From: Protonemura montana
Lineage: Eukaryota; Arthropoda; Insecta; Plecoptera; Nemouridae
Reading direction: 5' to 3'
Assembly: GCA_947568835.1 (NCBI GenBank)
Contig: OX387612.1
Coordinates: 11,782,001-11,846,000 of the forward strand
DNA: 64,000 nucleotides
Below, one piece after another: positions 1-11,700 of the stretch (the first letter of the stretch is position 1; every line of letters begins with the position of its first letter). The position numbers were made by a program, and so were the translations under genes. The notes beneath the pieces were generated by a model, which made no database searches, was not told the origin of the DNA, and saw nothing but the letters and a program-made list of their open reading frames with translations.

Positions 1-1474
1 CAAAAAGTAACATCTTGTAAAATCACGTTTAGACTTGTAATTCTGATTGATAGAAATACACAGAAACTTATTCAATTTGCCAATTTCCCAACAAGTCTAG
101 TTTTCAACTAAAGTCTGATTTTAAACTGAGCAAGTGTGACGCTGCAAGAATCCATTCCCCTGGTGAGTTACTTTATAATAATATATACTTGTAAAATCTC
201 ATGCATAAACTCAGTGAATGTTCGTAACCACTTTTATACCTCTTTTCAATTCTTTACCACTGTATCATTTACTAAACTTATCATCTGTTCCAATTTTTCA
301 TCACCTATGTTTCTAAATAAAATCCATTTATAAATTCCACGTAACGTTTGTAATTCACTGTAAAAATCGGGATACCGCCCGTCGAACCCTCGTATTGCTT
401 TCCTCCGAACTTTCGGTTTTCATTGAAATATCAAAAGGGAAAACCCATGATACCTGTTACATAAAAGGTTAGATTTGAAGTTGGACTATTTTTAATAACT
501 GGGAATTTCTTTTTACATCTTCAAAAACTAGGAATAGGAATAATATATTTGCTAAGTTTTCTAAATTAAACACATTATTAACTTAAGGAACTTGTGATTA
601 TAATAAATTGTCAAATGAAATTAGGAATATCAAAACTGCAAGTAAATTTAAGACTAAATTGTACGAGAAATTTAAAGAGGACGAAGAGAAAAATGTAATG
701 TAAAATTGTTCTTTTTTTAATAGCTAAAAAAGCTAAATAAAAACCATGCAAACAAACCCAAACCAGTGACGTAGTGGTGAAAAAAATAAGAATTAACATT
801 CGTGGTGATCGGGGATATTAGTAATAAACTGATGTTTCAATGATTTTTGCAGTTTGATGTTACCTCTTCAATGCAGAATTGTTGACTCAATTGTATCTTT
901 TTGCTCAAAGCATTTTAAATCCTTGTGTACTGATATCATGAACAGATCTAGCTCAGTTGGTTCGATAGGTGAAAATGTATCCAACGTCCGAATTCTGTAA
1001 CATTCTCCCGAGTTGTGCAAGTCAGTGTTTGGATCACATACACTTACGTGCCTTCACCCTAGGCTCGGCTGACTGGGCGTTAATCAGGCTCGGTTACGAG
1101 CCTAAAATCCGGTGATTATTAGGAATTTAGTGTCGGCTGAAAACGCTGTATTCGACATTATTCAGTACTCGCTGAAAATCTTTGTGTGTACCATGGACCC
1201 TCTGATAGCAACGCTGAAAGCTTGTTTCCTAGCAGAGTGGACGAGTTCCTACACACAAATAGTTAGCTCCATGGAAAAAAAAAATACGAGCTATCCTAAG
1301 GTTTAGCTAACCTACAAAGATGGAATTTTATTTCTTATTAGAAGAAATATTGGAATGAAAATTCCTCAATACTGATTTCTTTTGATTTGATTCCTTAAAA
1401 ACACGTGGTGCTTGCGTGTGATATTCAAATTCTGGACAAAGAAACAACGTGTTCATTAGAAATCTGATTTAAGT
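1..1474. other. AT-rich sequence without recognised gene
   Basis: There are only short open frames with no family resemblance. A GC-richer palindromic patch at about 1055-1105 (GGCTCG...CGAGCC) is the only notable local structure. Confidence 0.6.
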
Positions 1475-1640
1475 TGGAAACGCTTGCAATGGGCTGGGCA
1501 ATGTGGTGTATTGCAATACACTATAACCGTCTCAAAAATTGATGCCCAAACGGGGACAGATCGTGGTTCGAGTCCCCGTTTGGACATCAATTTTTGAGAA
1601 GATGATAGTGTTCATAATAATAAAACAACTAATTATTTCA
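1475..1640. repeat. Dispersed repeat with a 27-bp hairpin and tRNA-like loop
   Basis: Two arms at 1531..1557 and 1572..1598 are inverted copies with one mismatch, enclosing a 14-base loop with a tRNA B-box-like GGTTCGAGTCC overlapping the right arm. A diverged relative without the arms lies at 37640..37730 (shared AACGCTTGCAATG and CACTATAACCGT). It is probably a tRNA-related or foldback element. Confidence 0.5.
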
Positions 1641-1808
1641 ATGGTCTCAACTTCAAATACCAGTAATAACGATACAAGAGAATTAACCTGTTAAGATCGA
1701 CAACGCTGGTTGTGTCAAAGGAACGCTACACACCTTGCAGATCAAGTCAAGCTCAAAGTGCTATGAAAAGAAAATATCAACTAAAACTCTGAGATCACAT
1801 AAATAAGC

Positions 1809-1814
1809 TTTATT
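1809..1814 (-). terminator. Possible poly(A) signal for the HIGD1 gene
   Basis: The minus strand reads AATAAAG here, about 610 nt past the HIGD1 stop codon. I saw no closer canonical hexamer. It would imply a 3'UTR of about 0.6 kb. This is weak evidence because the region is AT-rich. Confidence 0.3.
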
Positions 1815-2421
1815 AATTAACTGGCTTTTCATTTACAACAATAACATACTCAAATTGGCCTAAACAAATCACAAAAGTAAGTTTTCGACCGTGGATGAAA
1901 AAAACCCACCGAAAAAAGTAACATTTTTAGCAAACTGGTCAAAGTATTTGTTATTAAAATATCAGAAGCAAGTGCTATTCGGCTATTTATCTGATTTTAG
2001 ATTGAGAAAAGTAAGAACATTTCATCAGGTATATCTACAGTAACCTATCTAAATAATTAAAAGAGAACGTTTGCTAGGTGCAGTGTTTATAATGCTAAGA
2101 ACTTTGCAATACAAAGTGATTTCTCTCTAATATCATACGATAGAAAGAAGCCAGGAAGGTACGAGTCATTCATACTAAAATATCGGACCAAGTTTGATGA
2201 CAATTTCAACACAATAACCAACCTGTAAAAGGATCGCAACAAAATAAATAAATTACGAAATAAAAACTATTTAAATTACGGATGTAACGGATACATCAAG
2301 CGCACAATTTACGAACCAATACGTCTATTTACAGAGATATTTTATCTTAAAGAGACATTTTTCACGAAGCCAGCTCACGAGAAATTCTGTATAAATTTGT
2401 TAATCCTAACGAAAGCGAACG

Positions 2422-4083
2422 TTACTGTTTTTTAGTTTCGATGTCGGATTTTGTTTTTGGATTGAAAATGTATTCTTGTGCCATGTTGTACGCAAGACCA
2501 GCCATCATTGCAGAGACGATGGTGCCTTGCGCTATCACTCGCAGTTGCATGAGAAACACAGATGTGGACATTCCGCCGCGGTGCTTGTATTTGTAAGCTC
2601 CGATCGCCAGAGCTGCTGCGAGCCCAGCCAAACCTGTAAACAAAACAATAACAGATAAAGATGCTGTCAAAACTTTCAGCTTTGAGTGTAGGTTCTAGTT
2701 AGAGTTTCAACGTCAATGTTACAGTCTCTGCGTGAAATATGGCCGCCAAATGACTACCTTACCGACAAAAATGCAGAGTACCGGAACATCACGTTAAGTG
2801 GAGCCACTGTCTTATGAAATTTAATTTCGATATTTATCGTAGGTTACTCGCTTTTTAATATCGTTACATGTTTATCAATCGTTGAGGTTAACATTGATGG
2901 AGATCTTTTGGGCATAAAAAGTCTCAAAAGCGAGTTAACCTACGAGAAATATCGAAATTAAATTTCATACGACAGTGGCTCCACTTAACGTAATGTTCCG
3001 GTACTCTGCATTTTTGTCGGTTAGGTAGTCATTTGGCGGCCATCTTTCACGCAGAGACTGTAACATTGACGTTGTTTCTCCACCTAGAACCTACAGTCAA
3101 CGGCAGCAGTCATTGCAGGATGTTGTAGAACTGAACCAGAGATCGGTACGTTGTCTATTTGCTTCAAGTTGGGTTGTAATCCTGACAATTGATTTAAAAA
3201 AACTACTTTAAAATGGGTTATTGCAGGGCAATTGTTTTATTATTACGGTTCTTTTTAATGAAGAAAAAGTTAATCACCCGACAGGTTTTCCTACGTACAA
3301 AACAACCGTAAAATCTTGTTGAATTTTTATAAGCATTCAAAAACCTAGTTTAAAATAGTTTATTTTGTAAACTATTGCCAAGGTTAGATAAAGCAGGCAT
3401 GAATTCATGCATTCATGCAAGTACAAATTTCCCTTTGAATTTCACTTTTAAGAGATGAATAAAGCTGCACAAAAGATTTATAGTAGAAGCCATCTTTGTA
3501 AGTACATCTTGGAATGGGTCTGAAGTCTAGACCAGCAATCAGTGCATAATTCAATGTCAAGTTGGTAAGTGTCTCAAGTACTTCTCAAGGTACTTAGATT
3601 CCTTGTCACTATCTTTTACCCATATTGTTATATTCTCTATTTGAGATCGACAAATGTCTGTATCCCTGCCGCTACGACACATTCCTGGAGATGATGGCGC
3701 CAACGCCGACCTAACGTCGACTTTTTAGATCCTTTTTAAGCACGCAAATCAATTTAAACAGAGCAGAACCAATACACACAACACCATTCTCTATTTTGTA
3801 GACCGATCTGTAAACTAGATCCAAAGAAAGCTATTAAAAATTGCTAAAGCAAACATGTTACAAGATTTGTAACGATGGCTACACAGTTAAAATAAATGCT
3901 AATTAGAAAGGTCTTTTAAGACACCAATGAGACACCAGTGCCTACCAAGTAGGTATTCATTACTTGTTTGTAAACTGAATGGACAATGAGAAATGACAAG
4001 CCAAAGTACTTACCAATAGGAACGAAAGGAGCTTCCTTCGCTTTCCTAGCTAACCTATCCGACTGTGATTCATCGTACGACAT
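2422..4083 (-). CDS. HIGD1A-like: HIG1 domain family member 1 (HIGD1A-like), mitochondrial inner membrane protein
   Basis: Two coding exons: 4014..4083 and 2422..2633, joined in phase through a GTAAGT donor (4013..4008) and a TTTACAG acceptor, giving 93 residues, the usual length of this family. The N-terminus reads MSYDESQSDRLARKAKEAPF, matching the family's short polar leader and its 'KAKEAPFVP.G' run. Exon 2 has two hydrophobic helices (about residues 25-40 and 53-72) separated by a basic loop containing YKYKHRGG, the HIG1 hairpin fold. Known role of the family: small inner-mitochondrial-membrane proteins that bind respiratory complexes III and IV, help supercomplex assembly and respond to hypoxia. 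The 1.4-kb intron holds a palindromic MITE (2682..3102) starting about 50 bp from exon 2. A CTTTCAG just upstream of the ATG (minus strand, near 4095) could be an acceptor for a 5'UTR intron. The identification is firm; HIGD1 versus a HIGD2-type paralog is inferred from length and leader. Confidence 0.93.
2682..3102. mobile_element. Palindromic foldback MITE, copy 1
   Basis: About 420 bp whose halves are near-perfect inverted copies (left TTGAGTGTAGGTTCTAG, right CTAGAACCTACAGTCAACG), with a short asymmetric centre around AACATTGATGGAGAT. It has no coding capacity. Copies at 5188..5611 and 8867..9264 share the whole structure, which shows mobility. It sits in the HIGD1 intron. I could not define a target-site duplication. 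Confidence 0.8.
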
Positions 4084-4459
4084 TCTTGACGACTGAAAGT
4101 AGAAAAACCGAGTATGTTACAGGAACCAAAACTCACAATCGACTAGTAAATGACAATACTTTGATGATCTACCTCCTCTTTGACCATCACGGCAAGACCT
4201 AAACACGGTTATTCTATAATTAATTGCTAGGACGTTGAAAAATAGGCAAGTAAATTAGTTCAATGTCAAGGCAGTAATATTAGGTGTCAAAACGTTGACG
4301 TTTACAAAATCAGTACGTTTCACTTCTGTAGCAGTTGCTAGGTTAGTTAATTTAATGTATCTGAGCATATTTGCAATAAGTCGTATTATTTTAAATACCT
4401 TGTAATCGATTTACGTGACCGACGTCTCTATTTCTTAATATCCTTGAGGAATGATGATG

Positions 4460-4475
4460 TAATCCATTGGCCAAC
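4460..4475 (-). promoter_or_regulatory. CCAAT box, possible HIGD1 promoter element
   Basis: The sequence CCATTGGCCAAC carries an inverted CCAAT motif (NF-Y type), about 380 bp upstream of the HIGD1 start codon and beyond a possible 5'UTR acceptor near 4095. The surroundings are single-copy and less AT-rich than neighbouring sequence. The role in transcription is inferred from position only. Confidence 0.25.
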
Positions 4476-5187
4476 AGGCGCGAGGTAATATTGTAGCCGC
4501 AACCCACAGATGTTCCAGCTGATCTTATTTGCACACTGAGCGTCCGGGCTAACGAATATCTACGGAATTTACCGATGATAGCTCGAAGTTACAGAGGAAC
4601 CATTTGAACGCAAGAGTATTTTGGCGGTTATTTGTGTTTTTTTCTCAAGTTTCTACCTCCGGAAAATTGCAATCAATAAGATTACATCAAAGCTAAACTC
4701 TATTTGAGCACTTTTACTTTATAGAAGTTTTAGGAAAAGCAACATTTCGCAATTGGAAACATTTAATGATTTCAGCAAAAAAAAAAGATTTAATGGAAAA
4801 CAATAAATGTTAATCAACCAAAGTTCAAATTAATATATTTTGGGTTACTTTTAACTTTTATCAGGTTGGCAAGCACCCAAGCTTGCAAACCGCTCTTTGG
4901 CAGCCATTGCTAGAATCCGCTAGTGTATACGGTTGGTATTTAGCAGAAGTCACCAGCACTTTTAGTTTTGTATTTAAGTTCTTACCGTTCAAAAGATTTA
5001 CTTTCTCGTAAATAAACTGATTAATTCACAAAGAATTAAAATGCATTGTTCCTTCATCATTTCCTGGTTAATTTTCAAACTCCCCGGTGAAGACTAGCTT
5101 TATTTTGCATTCTAAAGTTGGCAACATGTAGTTAGTGACGTCAGAGTCAACCAGGCCGTGGCAAGGTAAGGCTAACACAACAAGTAT

Positions 5188-5611
5188 CGTTGAGTGTAGG
5201 TTCTAGGTAGAGTTTCAACGTCAATGTTACAGTCTCTGCGTGAAAGATGGCCGCCTAATGACTACCTTACCGACAAAAATGCAGAGTACCGGAACATCAC
5301 GTTAAGTGGAGCCACTGTCGTATGAATTTTAATTTCGATATTTCTCGTAGGTTAACTCGCTTTTGAGACTTTTCATGCTCAAAAAATCTCCATCAATGTT
5401 TACCTCAACGATTGATAAACACGTAACGATAATAAAAAGCGAGTTAACCTACGAGAAATATCGAAATTAAATTTCATACGACAGTGGCTCCACTTAACGT
5501 AATGTTCCGGTACTCTGCATTTTTGTCGGTAAGGTAGTCATTTGGCGGCCATCTTTCACGCAGAGACTGTAACATTGACGTTGAAACTCTAACTAGAACC
5601 TACACTCAACG
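5188..5611. mobile_element. Palindromic foldback MITE, copy 2
   Basis: Best-preserved copy: ends CGTTGAGTGTAGGTTCTAG and CTAGAACCTACACTCAACG with a central loop. It lies about 150 bp past the PDE10-like stop codon, between that gene and HIGD1. Confidence 0.82.
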
Positions 5612-5760
5612 CTAGCATCAATGTACAAGATTTGTTCATTTACGCGAACCGCCTTAGCGTGACAAATAGTAAAATGCTTGTGCACACTTTTTAACATGTT
5701 ACACCGGTATTTTATGGTATTTTTGTATTTCATGGCATTTAATGGTGTCTGAGCTAGATG

Positions 5761-8700
5761 CTACAGTAATCCAGTCTTCGCCGCTTTCTCTGTCTTCACT
5801 CGCAACTCGATGATCTCGTCCCAGTGATTTCTTAGATCTCTGCAAATATGTACGACTTGTCAGTTACCTATCATGTGTCCACATAACAAAGAAAATATAA
5901 TAGAACCGTGAAGACTGGTAAGTAGATATTTCTTTGTAAAATTAGTGGTTGAGCGGTCATTTGGCGGTGCTACCATGGTGCTACATAATACGACCGGTGG
6001 TATTATATAACCCCGACCTAGAGCGGTCATTTGGCGGTGCTACCATGGTGCTACATAATACGACCGGTGGTATTATATAACCCCGACCTAGAGCGGTCAT
6101 TTGGCGGTGCCACCATGGTGCTACATAATACGACCGGTGGTATTATATAACCCCGACCTAGAGCGGTCATTTGGCGGTGCTACCATGGTGCTACATAATA
6201 CGACCGGTGGTATTATATAACCCCGACCTAGAGCGGTCATTTGGCGGTGCTACCATGGTGCTACATAATACGACCGGTGGTATTATATAACCCCGACCTA
6301 GAGCGGTCATTTGGCGGTGCTACCATGGTTGAATCTACCATTGAACCTCCTATGCTAAGCCATGATATACCCGTGGTAACATAAGATAGCAGAATTGAGA
6401 AGCTCTGTCAGGTAATCTCAGCATCTCCATGGCTACCAAACGTTGAATCTACCATTGAACCTCCTATGCTAGGCCATGATATACCCGTGGTAACATAAGA
6501 TAGCAGAATTGAGAAGCTCTGTCAGGCGATCTCAGCATCTCCATGGCTACCAAACGTTGAATCTACCATTTAACCAACTCAACTGACAGTATTCATCTGC
6601 TTTCAAAGTTGAGAAAGGAAATTAATTACCTTTTAAGAATAATGTGATTTTAAAATAGTTCGCACCTGCTAAGGTTGTACAGTTCTACCGTGTTAGGCAG
6701 CACCTTCGACAACAGCTCAACGCAGGGCAAGACCACGATGTCGATGAATCTCTTCTGATCGGTCGGGATGGTATGCTGCTTCTCCCTGTCCATCATCGAT
6801 AACGGTACCAAGCCCATTTCCTTCTCCAGGTCACCCTGTTCACAAAAAAAATACACAAGAGATCTTTGGTTTAGATTTGTTAATTTGGGCAAGGTCTAAG
6901 TATGTACTATCTGGTGGCTTGCAAATGAACAATCTCAGCCTGGATCCTCCAGGAGTCTTAAGTCCTCCAAATTTAAGTTTGGTAGGAATGGAGAAATTAA
7001 CGGTCAAGATATTGCAATATTGAAATATTGATCTATTTAACTGTCTGCAATCGATTGTCTAGAATTGATTAACTGCAAGAAGCATAGTAAACTCATAAAT
7101 TCGGCAATGTCAGTATCAGAAAATGTATTTTTATACAAATATATGTATGGCAATACGTCAATACATCGAAATATCGATGCCATAAACTCAAGTTTCTCCG
7201 TCCCAAGTGTGACGCCATTAATTTTCCCTTCACCCCAACACTCCCTGGAATTTGTCAATCAACCACTGACATTGGTCCAACCGAACCAAGAACCAACCTG
7301 GTGGTAGAACTCGCGGTACAGCGACTCGGTGATACGCTTTGCCACAGGGAAAGGTTTCGCCTGACCCGACAAGTCACACGTGGTCATGATGATGCTTTTC
7401 ACCAAAACACTTGGAACAAAGCAGGTTGAGAATAAGAACACCGTGGCTGTGCTTGCAGCGTGCCAAGAACCCACCCTGTCCGATCACGCCCTGCCTAACG
7501 TGGACCCTGCCTCCATGTCCCATGTCTCGTGTCCCAGCCTTGCCTGGACCCTGCCCCCATGTCCCATGTCTCGTGTCCCAGCCTTGCCTGGACCCTGCCC
7601 CCATGTCCCATGTCTCGTGTCCCAGCCTTGCCTGGACCCTGCCCCTATGTCCCATGTCTCGTGTCCCAGCCTTTCCTGGACCCTGCCCCCAAGTCCCATG
7701 TCTCGTGTCCCAGCCTTGCCTGGACCCTGCCCCCATGTCCCATGTCTCGTGTTCTAGCCTTGCCTGGACCCTGCCCCTATGTCCCATGTCTCGTGTCCCA
7801 GCCTTGCCTGGACCCTGCCCCCATGTCCCATGTCTCGTGTCCCAGCCTTGCCTGGACCCTGCCCCCATGTCCCATGTCTCGTGTCCCAGCCTTGCCTGGA
7901 CCCTGCCCCCATGTCCCATGTCCCATGTCCCAGCCTTGCCTGGACCCTGCCCCCATGTCCCATGTCTCGTGTCCCAGCCTTGCCTGGATCCTGCCTCCAT
8001 GTCCCATGTCTCGTGTCCCAGCCTTGCCTGGAGGTCGTGAGGTAGCTTACCGATGATTGTTCACCGTCCAGTCGAACTCGTTATTGACCATCAAACTGAT
8101 GAGGCGTGGTCGACACCGGAAGTAGAGTGCTAAGTCGGTGGCAATGATGGCGTCGTGAATTTCGTCGACAATGTCCTTGTATTCGCCGGGAGTCACGTGG
8201 TTGAACAACTTCGTCGACTGCAAGTAAAATGTGCTGTCAAAGTTGAGACCGAAGGCACGGAGTTGGCTGAGCGTGCAGAGAAACACAAGTGTCAACTGTC
8301 AAATTAATCCGGGACAAAGTTTAGAACTAGAATGAGGTTTCTCTCTCTCCATATCTAGTTGGGCACCTTACTTTTTTGTTAATTTTGCGGATGAAAGATA
8401 AATTAATAAAAATGCTGGCCTGTTTTGCTTTGGCTGTAATGAATAGGTTCAAGGCTCCAGCATGGTATTCCTCAAAGGTTAGTGTTGGTTGACTGGAAGC
8501 TGGAAGCTCAGCTATGGGCGATTTTACTGTCTTCCAGCCAAACTCGGTTGAAACTCAATATTTTCTGATAATTTAAAAGGCTGATACAAAGGTTATTAGA
8601 TACACAAAATTATAAATAAAAAAAATTAGAGAAATATCTGATTAAAACTGTTCTGTCAAATGAAACTAATTCAATGTTGAAACTGTCACTCATTTCTCCT

Positions 8701-11700
8701 TGTCCTAATTTTTTCGAATAAAAAAAACTGCCAGAAACAACCATAACTTTTTCTAAATCATAAAGGCTATTTTACGCCAAAAATTGTTTGAACAAAGACT
8801 TGTTTAACGTTTAAGAATGATATTTACTCAGAACAAATTAAATCTTGAATTTCAACTAGCTTTAAGCGTTAAGTGTAAGTTATAGGTAGGGACAGAAAGA
8901 TGGCCGCCAAATGACTGCCTTACCGACAAAAATGCTGAGTACCGGAACGTCACGTTAAGTGGAGCCACTGTCGTATGAATTTTAATTTCGATATTTCTCG
9001 TAGGTTACTCGCTTTTTAATATCGTTACGTGTTTATCAATCGTTGAGGTAAACATTGATGGAGATTTTTTGAGCATGAAAAGTCTCAAAAGCGAGTAACC
9101 TACGAGAAATATCGAAATTAAAATTTATACGACAGTGGCTCCACTTAACGTGATGTTCCGGTACTCTGCATTTTTGTCGGTAAGGAAGTCATTTGGCGGC
9201 CATCTTTCACGCAGAGACTGTAACATTGACGTTGAAACTCTACCTAGAACCTACACACTCAACGGTTTAACATTAACGTTCTGTCTCTACCTAGAACCTG
9301 CACACTCAACGGTTTAACATTAACGTTCTGTCTCTACCTAGAACCTGCACACTCAACGGTTTAACATTAACGTTCTGTCTCTACCTAGAACCTGCACACT
9401 CAACGGTTTAACATTAACGTTCTGTCTCTACCTAGAACCTGCACACTCAACGGTTTAACATTAACGTTCTGTCTCTACCTAGAACCTGCACACTCAACGG
9501 TTTAACATTAACTTTCTGCCTCAACCTAGAATTTGCACACTCAACGGTTTAACATTAACGTTCTGTCTCTACCTAGAACCTGCACACTCAACGGTTTAAC
9601 ATCAACGTTCTGTCTCTACCTAGAACCTGCACACTCAACGGTTTAACATTAACGTTCTGTCTCTACCTAGAACCTGCACACTCGACGGTTTAGCATTAAC
9701 GTTCTGTCTCTACCTAGAACCTGCACACTCAACGGTTTAACATCAACGTTCTGTCTCCACCTAGAACCTGCACACTCAACGGTTTAACATCAACGTTCTG
9801 TCTCTACCTAGAACCTGCACACTCAACGGTTTAACATTAACGTTCTGTCTCTACCTAGAACCTGCACACTCAACGGTTTAACATTAACGTTCTGTCTCTA
9901 CCTAGAACCTGCACACTCAACGGTTTAACATCAACGTTCTGTTTCTACCTAGAACCTGCACACTGAACGGTTTAACATTAACGTTCTGTCTCTACCTAGA
10001 ACCTGCACACTCAACGGTTTAACATTAACGTTCTGTCTCTACCTAGAACCTGCACACTCAACGGTTTAACATCAACGTTCTGTCTCTACCTAGAACCTGC
10101 ACACTCAACGGTTTAACATTAACGTTCTGTCTCTACCTAGAACCTGCACACTCAACGGTTTAACATTAACGTTCTGTGTCTACCTAGAACCTGCACACTC
10201 AACGGTTTAACATTAACGTTCTGTATCTACCTAGAACCTGCACACTCAATGGTTTAAGCCAAATTCAGCCTGAAGTTGTAGGAACGGTCGCCAGGGGAGG
10301 AAATGAGGAAGGAGAAAGGAGGAAGGAGGAAGGAGGAAGGAGGAAGACATTGCACCTGTAGAATACGCATGGTAGTCTGGAAGTGATGGTTTTCCATGCA
10401 AGACTCTGGATAAAGTTGTATCAACTCGGCGTTGATTTGCTGCATGAAGTTGTTTGTGAATCCTCGGTGGTCGATGTCGTGGCAAAGAGCGGCAATCACA
10501 AGAGCCTTGTTCTGTAATATCACGCGGCCATTTGCAATTCAATTGTATTACCACTGATCTCAAATAATCTGGATAATGATTGCCATGGAGAATTTGAATT
10601 AACAAGGCCACTATCAATAAGTTACTTCTGACTTAAATGTAGTTATGATTCAATTGTTGTGTTTAACGACGAATCTTTTTGACAACGAGTCATGTGGCAC
10701 TTGTCTTATGGCGTTAGTGATTGAGCGGATGATGAACCCAACCTAACCTAGAAGGGTGGAGGGGAAACCCGGTGTCAACACGTAGCCTACTCCTGTCAAA
10801 GAGCACCAAGGTGACCACTGGCTTAACGTCCCTTCCGAAGGACGGTACAACGCGAACAACAGGATTACTCCACAAATCCATGCTGTCGAGAGGTTGATAA
10901 GCAAGGCGAGTGAAGTTGCTGTACTAACTTTCATCCCTCCAACCTCTCACCCGAACAGAACTGGTCATGTGCATGATGGTCACCCATCCAATACCTGACC
11001 CAGCACAGCGTTGCTTAACTTTCATCTCTCCAACCTCTCTCCCGACCAGAACTGGTCATGTGTATGATAATCACCCATCCAATACCTGACCCAGCGCAGT
11101 GTTGCTTAACTTTCATCCCTCCAACCTCTCTCCCGAACAGAACTGGTCATGTGTATGATGGTCACCCATCCAATACCTGACTCAGTGCAATGTTGCTTAA
11201 CTTTCATCCCTCCAACCTCTCTCCCGAACAGAACTGGTCATGTGTATGATGATAACCCATCCAATACCTGACTCAGTGCAATGTTGCTTAACTTTCATCC
11301 CTCCAACCTCTCTCCCGAACAGAACTGGTCATATGTATGATGATCACCCATCCAATACCTGACCCAGCACAGTGTTGCTTAACTTTCATCCCTCCAACCT
11401 CTCTCCCAAACAGAACTGGTCTTGTGTATGATGATCACCCATCCAATACCTGACCCATCGCAGTGTTGCTTAACATTCATCCCTCCAACCTCTCTCCCGA
11501 ACAGAACTGGTCATGTGTATGATGATCACCCATCCAATACCTGACTCAGTGCAATGTTGCTTAACTACGGGTCTTTAACGAGCACCAGTGTTTCCAACAC
11601 GACAAACCGATCCATCCATTGTAAATAAGTACCTCAAGAGGAGTGAAGATGTCCTGGTTGCGCTTAAGGATATTATACATGCAGTGGGCGACGTTAAAGG

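Noticed and set aside
5738-5743. ATTAAA as poly(A) signal for PDE10-like
   Set aside because: Only 18 nt after the stop codon and a variant hexamer; I could not identify a convincing signal before the MITE at 5611.
7374-8056. Overlapping frames of 175-209 codons rich in Pro, Cys, Gly or Trp
   Set aside because: All are readings of the 44-bp GC-rich array inside intron 13; the true coding parts nearby are exons 13 and 14 only.
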